Below are positions 1-9,215 of a stretch of DNA of 64,000 bases, piece by piece. The DNA is from Bacillota bacterium (GTDB lineage: Bacteria; Bacillota_A; Clostridia; Lachnospirales; Lachnospiraceae). A model generated the notes under the pieces. The model worked only from the letters and a program-made list of their open reading frames with translations, had not been told where the DNA came from and did not search any database. The stretch covers positions 186,001 to 250,000 of the forward strand of contig JAEYMU010000056.1 in assembly GCA_023407175.1 (NCBI GenBank). The letters run 5' to 3'. Within the stretch, counting starts at the first letter, position 1. Each line of letters opens with the position of its first letter. The position numbers and the translations under genes are program-made.

Positions 1-1953
1 ATTAAAATGACACCGACGATTGCTGCTTCTGAAGCAGCCGTAGAATATGGATGCTTTAACATTGACGGTTTGATCTATCAGGTAACCGTTTCTGCAAAGG
101 ACGGAAACGGTAAAGTTCAACTGATTGGCCTCAATAAAATATTATATACCTCTTACCTTGATTTACCGGAACAGGTCAAGAATAACGGATATACCTATAA
201 ATTAACGAAAATCTGCCAATTTGGACTGGTTGGTTGTATGGCACCCGTTGTAGTCGTACCCAATACAGTAACTGAGATGGAATCCGGTTCCTTTGGTGTT
301 AGTGTTGAATTACTTTTCTTATCAAAGAACTGTAAGGTAATCCCCTCCCGGTTGATTACCGATGAAAATTATGAAAGCAATCTTCGGTTTGTATCTGTAC
401 CGGAAGGGGTAACTACTCTCTCGGAGAATGCTTTTAATTTTAATAACCGCAATCAATCCAGCGTCATCCTTCCAACTACCATTAAGTCCGTCGGTAAGAA
501 ATCATTATATGGCTTAAAGCTGGTTACCTTCCTTAATAAAAAACCCGTTGCAAATATAGCTTCCGCTATAAAAGAAGGTACAACGGTTAAGGTAAATAAA
601 TCGGTACTCTCCGCTTATAAAAAACAATTCAGCAAAGGCATTTCCGTAGTTGCTGCAAAAGACATCGTAAAATCCACTGCGATAACAGTCAGTAAATCCA
701 GTTTAAAGCTGGATACCTCCGGCACCTATACATTAAAAGGCTCCCTGACGAAAGGTTCCACTGAAACCGTATATTGGTTATCAACCGATACTGACATTTT
801 TGATATATCAAGTAAAGGGGTTATTAATCCAAAGAGGGCAGGGACCGCTTATGCTGTTGCATATACCAGAACCTCGGGACTGCAAAAGCCGGTAAAGGTA
901 ACTGTTACGGATAAATTCATCTCGGAAGGCATTTTTACATTTAAAATATCCGATGCACTGAATAGAAAGGTTACCCTCTGTTCCATTAAGCCAAAATCAA
1001 CAACAAAGCAAGTAAATATTCCCGAAACAATTACTTATAATAAAAAAGCCTATACCGTAACAGGTGTTATTGCCGACTTAGAGAACACCGGTGTTCCGCT
1101 AATCAGTGACACGTATAAGAACAATAATATTACCGAAATTATTTTTCCAAAGACGATTACCGGTACCGTTGGTTATCTGGGATTTATGAAAAACATAAAA
1201 AGTATAACTTTTAAAGGAACTAAGGCTCCGGATAATATACGAGATTGGTATGCTGATGGTGGATTACTGGCATTTCAAGCGGTAATTAAGGTCCCCGCCA
1301 AATGTTATGCTTCTTATAACTCAGCACTATGGACGAGCGGCGATTATGATGCCTACTATACGGTTAATTATGGTTGCAGTCTGGATTTTAATATATTAGA
1401 AACAGGAAATGATCAGCTAAATCAATTTGCTGTAGACGGTATCCTATACACTGTGACAAAGAAAGCCGGAACAGGAAAAGGTGAGGTAAGCGTTAAGGGT
1501 GCTGATGTTAATCTGAATGAAATAAATGTGGGTGGCACCGTAAAAAGCGGTAAATATTCCTATAATGTAACTGAAATTAAAGCAAGGGCTTTCTATTGCA
1601 GCAATGCAAAAAAAATCACTCTGGGGGATACGATAACGAAAATAGGTGCTAACGTATTTAATGAAAAGGTCGAATATATTAAATGGTCTAAGAATTGTAA
1701 AACAATTTCCAGCGGTATTTTTACACCCTCATGGGAAATTGATAAAATGATTTATTCAGAGCAAATAAAATTTACTTCAAAAGATGATTTTTATTCCCTA
1801 AAGACCTTTATCATTCCTGATGGTGTGACTAAAATTAAAGGAAACGTATTTCAGACGGGATTTGGCAATCTTAAATCAATAACAATTCCAAAGTCCGTTA
1901 CTTCGGTTGATAAAAACGCATTTAATACTGCAACGGAAGTTAGATACGAATAA
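1..1953 (+). CDS. BspA-like leucine-rich-repeat surface protein, 5' end outside window
   Basis: The frame is open to the left edge, so the ATG at base 7 is probably not the true start. The first visible residues (TPTIAASEAA) look like the stretch just after a signal peptide. Repeated LRR_5/BspA units of the type 'F..L.SITIPKSVTSVDKNAF' occur near residues 130-180 and 520-648. Between them, about residues 222-300, lies a bacterial Ig-like (BIG2) module with 'GVINPKRAGTAYAVAYT'. Family members are secreted or wall-attached adhesion proteins, but no LPXTG or SLH anchor lies in the visible part. It ends with a TAA just before a strong terminator. The class is clear; ligand and role are unknown. 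Confidence 0.8.
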   Translation: MKMTPTIAASEAAVEYGCFNIDGLIYQVTVSAKDGNGKVQLIGLNKILYTSYLDLPEQVKNNGYTYKLTKICQFGLVGCMAPVVVVPNTVTEMESGSFGVSVELLFLSKNCKVIPSRLITDENYESNLRFVSVPEGVTTLSENAFNFNNRNQSSVILPTTIKSVGKKSLYGLKLVTFLNKKPVANIASAIKEGTTVKVNKSVLSAYKKQFSKGISVVAAKDIVKSTAITVSKSSLKLDTSGTYTLKGSLTKGSTETVYWLSTDTDIFDISSKGVINPKRAGTAYAVAYTRTSGLQKPVKVTVTDKFISEGIFTFKISDALNRKVTLCSIKPKSTTKQVNIPETITYNKKAYTVTGVIADLENTGVPLISDTYKNNNITEIIFPKTITGTVGYLGFMKNIKSITFKGTKAPDNIRDWYADGGLLAFQAVIKVPAKCYASYNSALWTSGDYDAYYTVNYGCSLDFNILETGNDQLNQFAVDGILYTVTKKAGTGKGEVSVKGADVNLNEINVGGTVKSGKYSYNVTEIKARAFYCSNAKKITLGDTITKIGANVFNEKVEYIKWSKNCKTISSGIFTPSWEIDKMIYSEQIKFTSKDDFYSLKTFIIPDGVTKIKGNVFQTGFGNLKSITIPKSVTSVDKNAFNTATEVRYE

Positions 1954-1967
1954 GTCAGATAAATTCA

Positions 1968-2010
1968 TTAAAGCTGCCCGGTATTAACTACCTAAGCAGC
2001 TTTATTTTTC
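1968..2010 (+). terminator. Intrinsic terminator after the LRR protein
   Basis: TTAAAGCTGC (1968-1977) pairs with GCAGCTTTA (1996-2004) around an 18-base loop and is followed by TTTTTC. It lies 15 bases past the stop of the LRR gene. Confidence 0.75.
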
Positions 2011-2152
2011 TCTTTCAAAAGCCCGCCAAGCTTTAAAACGAAGCGGAATACCCTGCATTTTAAAGCATCGGTTTTGTAACTTGCGACACTGGTTATTGAA
2101 CTTCACGATTATCTTTCTTAATATATTACTATTAATACAGGGGGTATTCGTA

Positions 2153-3064
2153 ATGTCCAAAATCATACACGCACTATTTATAACAATGCTTACAATCCTG
2201 CTATGGGGAGGTGCCTTAATCGGCGGAACTATCATGGGTGGGCTCATAATTGGCAATTCTGCAGATGAAAGTGCTGTTGCCAAATACTCTGCAGATATCA
2301 TTACCTATCTGATTGTATTGCTTGCCTTGTTCCTTCTGATCACAATTCTTAAGATGAATAACATCTTCAAGAACCTAAAAACAATCAGAAGCAGCGTAAG
2401 CAGATGGGCCTTCCTTGCTTTATTTCTATGCATCGCAGGCGATCTGTTTCTTAATGTAAAATATGTATTGATCATCATGGAGAAGGGCTATGTTGATTAC
2501 CATACTTTGAAATTCTCCGGGCCTTTTGCTCTGTTATTGGCACTGCTTGTATATGCAGCCGTCGGACTGACAGAAGAGGTCTGCTGCAGAGGAATTCTAC
2601 TATCCATCTGGCAGAAATACTTTCAGAAACATAAAAATTCAAAAATGAAAGCCGCCTTAATTTCTTCTATTGTTTTTGGAGCTGTGCATCTTATCAATCT
2701 GGCCAATGGCTTCTCTGTCTCCAATATTATATATACACTTTCTCAGATATTCTTTGCAACAATGTATGGGATGTTCTTTGCAGCCTTGATGTTTAAAACA
2801 AAATCCTTATGGTTTTGTGCGCTCTTTCATGGTATGATTGATTTGGCGGCAAATATCACATATCTGTTTGTTCCAATGAAAATTATGAATTCCGTACCGG
2901 ATGACATGTTGATTGGTTACTCTTCTTTAGAAAGTATTGTTTCCTTACTAGTAATTATCCCAGGATTTATCTGGGCTGTCCATATGATACATGCCTCAGA
3001 TAAAACAGTAATGGAGAAAGATTATGAAGCTTACCTTACAGGAAAAGAAAGATCACGAGCTTGA
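2153..3064 (+). CDS. CPBP (CAAX-type) intramembrane metalloprotease
   Basis: A protein of about 303 residues with roughly eight hydrophobic segments and the three CPBP/Abi motifs in order: EEVCCRG (the EExxxR motif), GAVHLINL (FxxxH) and ALFHGMID (HxxxD/N). These supply the glutamate and histidine metal ligands. Known members are CAAX-like proteases involved in bacteriocin maturation or self-immunity; the substrate here is unknown. I chose the ATG at 2153 because AGGGGG precedes it; the frame also extends upstream to 2081 without a good ribosome site. Its 3' end overlaps the next gene by 41 bases, which indicates translational coupling with the LytTR regulator. Confidence 0.8.
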   Translation: MSKIIHALFITMLTILLWGGALIGGTIMGGLIIGNSADESAVAKYSADIITYLIVLLALFLLITILKMNNIFKNLKTIRSSVSRWAFLALFLCIAGDLFLNVKYVLIIMEKGYVDYHTLKFSGPFALLLALLVYAAVGLTEEVCCRGILLSIWQKYFQKHKNSKMKAALISSIVFGAVHLINLANGFSVSNIIYTLSQIFFATMYGMFFAALMFKTKSLWFCALFHGMIDLAANITYLFVPMKIMNSVPDDMLIGYSSLESIVSLLVIIPGFIWAVHMIHASDKTVMEKDYEAYLTGKERSRA

Positions 3065-3455
3065 AGTCACGATTATTTATCCCCGCCTGGATACCTATGT
3101 GAAGCGTCTGATCAAGCGGATTAAGGATTGCAGCCGCACGATACCTGCTTACAACAGTGACCGTACTTGCCTACTGGAGATATCAAATATCTATTATATC
3201 GAGACAGTGGAACGTAAAGTTTTTATTTATACGGAGCATGAAATCTACCGTTCCGGGAAGAAGCTCCATCAGCTGGAAACAGAGCTTGTTGAATATGGTT
3301 TCTCTAAAGTAAGCAAGGCATGTCTTGTTAATATAAATGTATTGAAAACGATTAAAAATATGAATAACAGCCGCCTGGAGGCAGAACTAATCAACGGTGA
3401 AAAAATAAATATCTCAAGAACCTATATTAAAAATATAAAGGAAGCATTTCTATAG
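3024..3455 (+). CDS. LytTR-family DNA-binding regulator
   Basis: A 143-residue protein whose C-terminal 100 residues are a LytTR DNA-binding domain. Visible pieces are LLEISNIYYIETVERKVFIY, the FSKVSKACLVNI core and the final INISRTYIKNIKEAF. There is no receiver domain, so it belongs to the short, stand-alone LytTR class that usually sits beside a DUF3021 membrane protein, as it does here. In that class the membrane partner is thought to restrain the regulator. It overlaps the upstream CPBP gene and lies 86 bases before the DUF3021 gene, so the three probably form one operon. Confidence 0.85.
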   Translation: MKLTLQEKKDHELEVTIIYPRLDTYVKRLIKRIKDCSRTIPAYNSDRTCLLEISNIYYIETVERKVFIYTEHEIYRSGKKLHQLETELVEYGFSKVSKACLVNINVLKTIKNMNNSRLEAELINGEKINISRTYIKNIKEAFL

Positions 3456-3541
3456 ATAACTGAAAGCTTGTCAGCGAAATCCTCTCCAAAGGGCAGGAAT
3501 ATTGATTGGATGCAAAAGCTTGCATGGGAATGGAGTAAAAA

Positions 3542-3964
3542 ATGAAAAAATATTTCAAAAAAATACCAACCATATTAATGTATAGCTTCTGCCTTGTCGG
3601 TATTTCTTTATTTTGGACAAATTTTGCAGAAGCGGCCTTCATTGATTCACTATGGTGGAAGCAATTCCGGACGGAAGGCTCTATTATGCTGTACGGGATT
3701 ATACTGTTTAGCATATACTCTGTCATTGAAGAGAAAGGACCCTTTAACTATCTGGCCGAACTTTTTATGGAACTTATCATATTTATTATACAATATCTGA
3801 TCTTTGGATGGATATTTAACTGGTATGATTTAAAAACCTGGTGGGCAATGCCGCTTCAATGTCTTCCTGTCTTTGCAGTTATTTATCTGCTGCGGCTCCG
3901 CAATATTAATAAGGATATAGACTTTATCAACTCCAGGCTGGCAAATGACAAAGTTGAAGGCTAA
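3542..3964 (+). CDS. DUF3021 family membrane protein
   Basis: A 140-residue protein with four predicted membrane segments: ILMYSFCLVGISLFW, SIMLYGIILFSIYSV, LFMELIIFIIQYLIFGWIF, and MPLQCLPVFAVIYLL. A charged tail (RLRNINKDIDFINSRL) follows. Length, topology and position after a LytTR gene fit DUF3021, the usual membrane partner of short LytTR regulators. The ATG at 3542 is preceded by GGAATGGAGTAAAA, an acceptable ribosome site. It is convergent with the next gene, and no terminator is evident in the 19-base gap. Confidence 0.75.
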   Translation: MKKYFKKIPTILMYSFCLVGISLFWTNFAEAAFIDSLWWKQFRTEGSIMLYGIILFSIYSVIEEKGPFNYLAELFMELIIFIIQYLIFGWIFNWYDLKTWWAMPLQCLPVFAVIYLLRLRNINKDIDFINSRLANDKVEG

Positions 3965-3983
3965 CCTGCGGATGAATGTTCCG

Positions 3984-6533
3984 TTATCTGCATAGCAGCT
4001 TTTGTGTTACAATATCAGAATATATCTCCATGCCAGTGGTTTTAGCAATGTGGACCACCTCTGAAAACTGTTCGCTTTGGGGTAATAAAGAGGTTAACAT
4101 ATTCTCCTCCTTAAGAATGCGGTCAGGGTTAAATATTACATCTTTATGTCCATCAAAAATAGCCACATAGAAAATTCCTGCCTCAACGATATCTTGAAAA
4201 AAATGGCTTCCATATGATAGCTCCGGCATAAATCCTGCTTTTATCGATGAATATTCACAAATGATCGTCATATTACATAATTCAGTATAATGCACAGGTA
4301 TCCCTAACGACGGTGTTGTACTTCCCCATCTGCCCGGACCTACCAGCATGACATTCTTCCCTTTCATTTCTTTATTTATCAGGCCAATCTGCCTGGCTAC
4401 AGCATATTTCCCCTGCTCGTTCAGCTCCAGGTATGTGTTGGCCGCAATAAATACAACAAAATCAACCGGCAGCCGAACACTTCCCCCCATAAAGTTTCCT
4501 TTTCCGGAGAAAAAGCAATCCGTATCATTCGTCAACTCCGGTATTTTTACTGCACTGCCTAAGCCCTTGGTTTGTAATGGGCGGCATTGCAAGAGATTGA
4601 TTTTGAAAAGATTATCTTTTTTTAAATTAGCTGTAAATTCAATATCAACAGGATAATCATATGCTTTGGACAATAATGCCAGCATTTCTCTCATTACAGA
4701 GGTAATCTCCGTATCGGTGAACAATTTCTTGAAATCTAAAATATAAGGAAGCTTTCTATCTGTATATCCCAGCTCACGCATACGGGCTGCTGTTATATAA
4801 TCAGGACTCATGAAAAGCTTCTTATCTGTTTTTAAATCAAGCAATAGGATTTCATCCAAGTCTCTGCTTTCTAAAGCATTATTAGCAAAGGAAAGAATAT
4901 CCAACCTATGCTGGGAGAATTTATTCTGATCTTCATAATCCATCGGGGGAATTCGCAAAGGATCATCCAAGCATACAACCTTCACATAATCACCATCCGT
5001 CCTGTCAACTGCCCTTGTACCAAGGCCGAATACCAGACGAAGCATCCCTGAATTCATATCAATACTCTCATCCCAAACATAAAGATTAGAAGAATTTCCG
5101 ACACCGGCAATATGCGGAAAAAAGTACTCTCCATATTGATCGCCGGAAACACGCTGGACCAATATCGCCATTTGCTCGTCCTGTTCAAAGAGTCCCCTGT
5201 TCATCCTGTAATTAAGTGCATCCTCATTCATTGTGCTTGCATAAACAGTACGAATGGCCTGCTCAAAAGCTTCATACCGATCCTCTGGAGTACCCTGATT
5301 CACACAGAAAACACTTTCATATTTCCCTGCAAACGCATTCCCAAAATTATCCTCAAGCAAGGAGCTGGAACGTACAATAATGGGGGACTGGCCGAAATAT
5401 TCCAGCATTTGAACAAACTGCTCCTGAATGTCCTTAGGGAACTTTCCGTGTAAAAGCTTATCTTTGAGCTCAGGTGAATACTTATAATATCCATCCTTCG
5501 TCTTTTGCTTTGAACGAAGTCTCCACCAGCCATTTTGTACAATATAGGTGTAAAAAACATCCGATCCAATATAAAAAGAATCGTGAGGTTCCAATAATGG
5601 AGTAAAGCGATCTTGTCCTTCAATCTCCAGAATTTTTCTGGCCAAAAGCATCCCCACACTCTTTCCTCCAATAAAGCCGGTACCGACTTCTCTGGATGCA
5701 ATCATCAGAATATCTCTTAAAGTTAAATATCGGTCACACAGCTCGAGCATTCTGGAAGTACTGCCTATCAGCATATACATTAAGCGCTTCTTCGTTGCTT
5801 CCTGCTGCTTAGGTGAAAAGTTCAGCACTTTTTTGGCTCTATTGAAAATGATATTCCAATAATCAAGCCGATTTTCACCTCGGTGGATGTTGGTAAATAA
5901 CTCAGAGGCGTCAGAACTGGCCGTGATACAGATAGCCTCCTGCCCCTGAATCAAATGCGGAAAAAACATGGTGGGCGAATAACGCTGCCATATCTTGAGC
6001 GGGTGAATATATGTTTTATTATTCACCTGATATATATCAAGTAAAAGCTGAGTCGTTTCACGGATACCTGCAATTGTGCTATAGGTATGAAAGTTTCGTA
6101 TGATAGCAAAATAAGCTACCGTATCCAGCTCATACAGATATGGACAGGTGGCCTTAAAAAAATTACCAATCATCAAATCCGAATGCCAGTATTTTAATAA
6201 ATCGGTCAGACAGTCAAAAACATACAAGACCCTTCTGCCCTCTTTTTTAATCAGGTTATATATTTCTGTCGCAAAGCTTTCAAACCCTTTACTCGCGTCG
6301 ATATGATAAACCTTAACCTCCTGGCTGTCCTCCAGTATCTGTTCATGGCTGGCAAAGCGGATGTAAACCAGCCTCATATGATCCATCTTGGCCTTTACAA
6401 CAAAATGATCAACCATTTTCTTATAATCCGAAACCGAATCCGCCTGCCAAACTACATTATCTCCAAGTCGGAGATGATCGATTACCTGATCAAGACCTTT
6501 TAATCCAGTACTTACTTTGTCGTGTAAATTCAT
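3984..6533 (-). CDS. PEP/pyruvate-binding (PPDK_N) protein with KaiC-like N-terminus
   Basis: About 849 residues. The first ~190 resemble a RecA/KaiC-type fold (STGLKGLDQVIDHLRLGD), but the Walker A loop is not intact at the expected place (WQADSVSDYKK). Residues about 290-660 form a PPDK/PEP-synthase ATP-grasp domain, with GGKSVGMLLARK, SPIIVRSSSLLEDNFG, GKYESVFC and DYPVDIEFT. The C-terminal ~170 residues contain GPGRWGSTTPSLGIPVHYTE. The swivelling PEP-utiliser domain with its catalytic histidine is absent, so this is not a complete dikinase. Its substrate is unknown. The ATG at 6533 follows GGGGTG; an in-frame ATG lies four codons upstream. Confidence 0.7.
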   Translation of the reverse strand: MNLHDKVSTGLKGLDQVIDHLRLGDNVVWQADSVSDYKKMVDHFVVKAKMDHMRLVYIRFASHEQILEDSQEVKVYHIDASKGFESFATEIYNLIKKEGRRVLYVFDCLTDLLKYWHSDLMIGNFFKATCPYLYELDTVAYFAIIRNFHTYSTIAGIRETTQLLLDIYQVNNKTYIHPLKIWQRYSPTMFFPHLIQGQEAICITASSDASELFTNIHRGENRLDYWNIIFNRAKKVLNFSPKQQEATKKRLMYMLIGSTSRMLELCDRYLTLRDILMIASREVGTGFIGGKSVGMLLARKILEIEGQDRFTPLLEPHDSFYIGSDVFYTYIVQNGWWRLRSKQKTKDGYYKYSPELKDKLLHGKFPKDIQEQFVQMLEYFGQSPIIVRSSSLLEDNFGNAFAGKYESVFCVNQGTPEDRYEAFEQAIRTVYASTMNEDALNYRMNRGLFEQDEQMAILVQRVSGDQYGEYFFPHIAGVGNSSNLYVWDESIDMNSGMLRLVFGLGTRAVDRTDGDYVKVVCLDDPLRIPPMDYEDQNKFSQHRLDILSFANNALESRDLDEILLLDLKTDKKLFMSPDYITAARMRELGYTDRKLPYILDFKKLFTDTEITSVMREMLALLSKAYDYPVDIEFTANLKKDNLFKINLLQCRPLQTKGLGSAVKIPELTNDTDCFFSGKGNFMGGSVRLPVDFVVFIAANTYLELNEQGKYAVARQIGLINKEMKGKNVMLVGPGRWGSTTPSLGIPVHYTELCNMTIICEYSSIKAGFMPELSYGSHFFQDIVEAGIFYVAIFDGHKDVIFNPDRILKEENMLTSLLPQSEQFSEVVHIAKTTGMEIYSDIVTQKLLCR

Positions 6534-6681
6534 AGCACACCCCATTTCTAAGCTGCTTCGTATTTAATCTGACCGTCGAAGCCTGGTAATCCCTTTGCGG
6601 AGGTATATTTCTGAAAAGCTCATCATTTAATTTCTCAATTGGAATTATTTTTTTCTATTAGGTATCCCATATAAAAAAATG

Positions 6682-6744
6682 CTAGAATACAAAAGCCACT
6701 ATAAAAATTAAAACAGCGAGTATCATTATACTAACTCTCCTCAT
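6682..6744 (-). CDS. Candidate 20-residue hydrophobic peptide
   Basis: In the 340-base gap between the exporter terminator and the PEP-binding gene, an ATG at 6744 opens a 20-codon frame, MRRVSIMILAVLIFIVAF ending VF. An internal ATG at 6726 has GAGGAG about ten bases upstream and would give a 14-residue version. The peptide is one membrane helix with a positive N-terminus, the pattern of small membrane proteins or type I toxins. No antisense RNA or antitoxin was recognised. The rest of the gap shows no other gene. Confidence 0.3.
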   Translation of the reverse strand: MRRVSIMILAVLIFIVAFVF

Positions 6745-6772
6745 TGTAAAATATTCGATATACTAATAATAA

Positions 6773-6815
6773 CACAGAGGAGGATAAAGAACCAGCGTTC
6801 TTGTCCTCCTCTGTG
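6773..6815 (-). terminator. Terminator of the DHA2 exporter gene
   Basis: CACAGAGGAGGA (from 6773) pairs with TCCTCCTCTGTG (to 6815); with the inner bases this gives a near-perfect stem of about 19 bp. On the minus strand it is followed by TTATTATT. It lies about 60 bases past the exporter stop. Confidence 0.75.
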
Positions 6816-6873
6816 AGATATTTTGTTATACCTGTTATTATTTGCATCCCTTGAACAATCAATAATGATGCTG

Positions 6874-8319
6874 TTATTTTTCCTGCGGGACCGTTTCCTG
6901 TCCTGATTTTTTATGCATTGTCAAAAATAGCGTGGGGATCACTGCAGCCACAGTAAAGCCAATTGCCCACCAGAAAGAAACATTGAATGCATCGGAAACC
7001 GCATGAAGATCGGATTCAGCGTGGCCCGCCATTTGATTCTGAACGACGGTGGCGAGAATGGCCGACCCGAAAGCCCCGCCAATGGTCTGAAAGATCCTTG
7101 TGGCAGTACTTGCATGAGGAACCTGATCTCTTTGAAGTCCAATGAGGGCGGACGCCATGATTGCAATAAATAAACCGCCAAGTCCTGCCCCTCTGATCAA
7201 CAGGGCGACAGCCAAAAAAATCATATTCGTATCCGTACCCCCAAAGGCAAACGGAATTGTGCCGACTGTAATCGCAGCGAGGCTCATCAGCACGATGTTA
7301 CGCGAGCCGTCGCGGTCGGCCGCTTTGGCGGCCCAGCTTCTGGTAAGCAGCATGCCGATGCCTTGAGGAAGCAGCCATAAGCCGGCTGACAGGGCGCTCG
7401 CACCGCGCACCTCCTGGTAATAGAGCGGCAGCATTAGCAAAGCCCCGTTCGTAATAATGCCACTGAAAATCAACAGGATATTGGAAGCTGAAAAATTGAC
7501 GGATTTAAACAGCCGCAGATTCAGAGCCGGTTCCCGTTTCGTATTCAAAGCATGGACGATATAGGATACCATCAAAACGATGCCGGTGATCAGCGGAACA
7601 TAGACTGCACTGCTGTTTAAGCCTCCGTGCTTCGCAACCTGGGCAATGCCATAGATCAGAAGGGCAAACGCGGGGGAGAGCAAAAGCAAGCCGATCACAT
7701 CAAGAGATGCTTTCTTTTCTGAAAGCTTATCGGCCGGTATTCCCCAAAAGGCTAACGCAATCGCAACAATGCAAATCGGAATATTGACCCAAAAGATAGC
7801 GCGCCAGTCCAAACTGTTGACGATAATTCCTCCCAGCACCGGACCCAAGATCGGCCCAAGCAGACCGGGTATGCTGATAATCGACATGATCCGTCCGAGA
7901 CCTCGTCCGCCGGAAACCTGAACCAGCTCCGTTTGCAGTACCGGCATCAATAACCCTGCGCCGATACCCTGAATGATCCGGAAAGCAATCATACTTTCTA
8001 TATTCCATGACAGCATAGAGCACACAGAGCCGATCAAAAAAATCACCAGGGAAAAGATGTATAATTGTTTGCACCCAAATCGTCTGGTGGCCCAGCCTGA
8101 AACCGGAACAGCCAACCCCATCGCCAGAACGTATCCCGTCGTGACCCACTGTACGGCAGAAACGGCCGCTTTCATATCTTCTGCAATTGTATGAATTGCT
8201 ACATTGACCATTGTTGAATCAAACAGTGGCGCAAGTGCGCCGACAACAAGAATAATGGCAACCCTTAGCACGATCGGATCGAGTTTTTCTTTTGCTGGTT
8301 TTACATTTTCAATACTCAT
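6874..8319 (-). CDS. DHA2 (EmrB/QacA) family MFS drug exporter, 14 TM
   Basis: A 481-residue protein with about 14 hydrophobic helices. Family marks are the motif D1-like start LAPLFDSTMVNVAIHTI, motif A (PVSGWATRRFG) and the antiporter motif C (PGLLGPILGPVLGG). DHA2 pumps exchange protons for lipophilic cations or antibiotics. It is divergent from a TetR gene whose operators flank its promoter, so induction by substrate binding to TetR is likely. The DNA is noticeably richer in G+C than neighbouring genes, which suggests the pump and regulator arrived as one cassette. The substrate cannot be read from sequence. Confidence 0.88.
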   Translation of the reverse strand: MSIENVKPAKEKLDPIVLRVAIILVVGALAPLFDSTMVNVAIHTIAEDMKAAVSAVQWVTTGYVLAMGLAVPVSGWATRRFGCKQLYIFSLVIFLIGSVCSMLSWNIESMIAFRIIQGIGAGLLMPVLQTELVQVSGGRGLGRIMSIISIPGLLGPILGPVLGGIIVNSLDWRAIFWVNIPICIVAIALAFWGIPADKLSEKKASLDVIGLLLLSPAFALLIYGIAQVAKHGGLNSSAVYVPLITGIVLMVSYIVHALNTKREPALNLRLFKSVNFSASNILLIFSGIITNGALLMLPLYYQEVRGASALSAGLWLLPQGIGMLLTRSWAAKAADRDGSRNIVLMSLAAITVGTIPFAFGGTDTNMIFLAVALLIRGAGLGGLFIAIMASALIGLQRDQVPHASTATRIFQTIGGAFGSAILATVVQNQMAGHAESDLHAVSDAFNVSFWWAIGFTVAAVIPTLFLTMHKKSGQETVPQEK

Positions 8320-8341
8320 TAAAAATCCCCTTCACTTCGTT

Positions 8342-8440
8342 TAGAAAACCTTGAGTTTCTTATATGAATATGATATGATTTGTTCAAATCTTATTCAAGA
8401 TGAATTTTCTACAAAAAAATAAGAAACTTTAGGTTTTCTA
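8342..8440. promoter_or_regulatory. Divergent promoter region with paired TetR operators
   Basis: Two 22-bp sites are near-exact inverted copies of each other, 8342-8363 and 8419-8440 (20 of 22 positions). Each is itself an imperfect palindrome with AGAAA...TTTCT arms. Between them, on the minus strand, lies a promoter for the exporter: TTGAAT, 17 bp, TATCAT, with the left site just past the -10. The right site lies between that promoter and the tetR start. This is the layout of a TetR-type repressor controlling both genes. Confidence 0.65.
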
Positions 8441-8494
8441 TATACATTTCTACAACATAGATAAATTTATTATTACGCCAGGAGGGTATAAAAA

Positions 8495-9112
8495 ATGGAC
8501 AAAAAAAAGAAAGACACACGCCGCCGTGGAGAAGTTCTGGAAGAGGCAATTTTTCATGCCGCATGGGAGGAACTCTCCATAACAGGCTATACAGACATGA
8601 CGATGGAAAGCGTCGCAACGCGGGCGGGAACAAATAAGGCCGTTCTTTACCGCCGCTGGCACAATAAGACGGAGCTTGTGATTGCCGCCATTCATAAATA
8701 TTTACCGAAAATCACAAACGAGATACCAAATACGGGAAACCTGCGCGGCGATGTATATGCCTATCTGCACGCCCGTGTTGAGCCGTTAAAAATAATCGGC
8801 GTGCAGACGATCAGGGGAATTATTATGGAACCGGTGGTGTGGCGCATTATAATCGCATCAATGCCGCAAATGCTCGAGCGAAGATCAGAGAATAAGATAA
8901 CGATGGCTATTGCGGAGATTTTAAAAAATGCGGAACTTCGCGGCGAGATCAGCTTTCAGAAACTGACACCCCGAATTATCTCATTACCGTTGGATCTGCT
9001 GCAATACGAGCTGATTACAAAGCTGGAGCCCATATCTGATGAAGCCATAGCACAGATTGTTGACGATATTTTTCTTCCGGTTGTTTATTTGCACGCAGGT
9101 GTTACCAAATAG
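8495..9112 (+). CDS. TetR/AcrR family transcriptional regulator
   Basis: A 205-residue protein with an N-terminal TetR helix-turn-helix (YTDMTMESVATRAGTNKAVL, then YRRW) and a helical ligand-binding C-terminal part. Upstream GGAGGG gives a good ribosome site for the ATG at 8495. It is divergent from the DHA2 exporter with matched palindromes between them. The simplest reading is a repressor of the exporter and of itself. Base composition matches the exporter rather than the flanks. The ligand is unknown. Confidence 0.88.
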   Translation: MDKKKKDTRRRGEVLEEAIFHAAWEELSITGYTDMTMESVATRAGTNKAVLYRRWHNKTELVIAAIHKYLPKITNEIPNTGNLRGDVYAYLHARVEPLKIIGVQTIRGIIMEPVVWRIIIASMPQMLERRSENKITMAIAEILKNAELRGEISFQKLTPRIISLPLDLLQYELITKLEPISDEAIAQIVDDIFLPVVYLHAGVTK

Positions 9113-9113
9113 A

Positions 9114-9215
9114 GAGCAGTATAACGAGGTGCCGCCACGGGTAGAGTATACCTTGACAGAAAAGGGAAAAGTGTTTTGCTCTCTTACCGGCTTTAGTTTC
9201 TTCACATATTTATAA
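9114..9215 (+). pseudogene. Remnant of an HxlR-family regulator (C-terminal part)
   Basis: Directly after the tetR stop an open stretch reads EQYNEVPPRVEYTLTEKGK. 'VPPRVEYSLTEKG' is the signature of the winged-helix wing in HxlR/MarR-like regulators. There is no start codon or HTH upstream, and after VFC the reading frame runs to an unrelated stop at 9213. It is a decayed fragment, about a quarter of a normal HxlR gene, probably left when the TetR/exporter cassette joined the locus. Confidence 0.55.

Noticed and set aside
2011..2152. LytTR binding sites before the CPBP/LytTR/DUF3021 operon.
   Set aside because: A conspicuous GC-containing stretch (TTGCGACACTGGTT) is present, but no clear pair of direct repeats could be supported.
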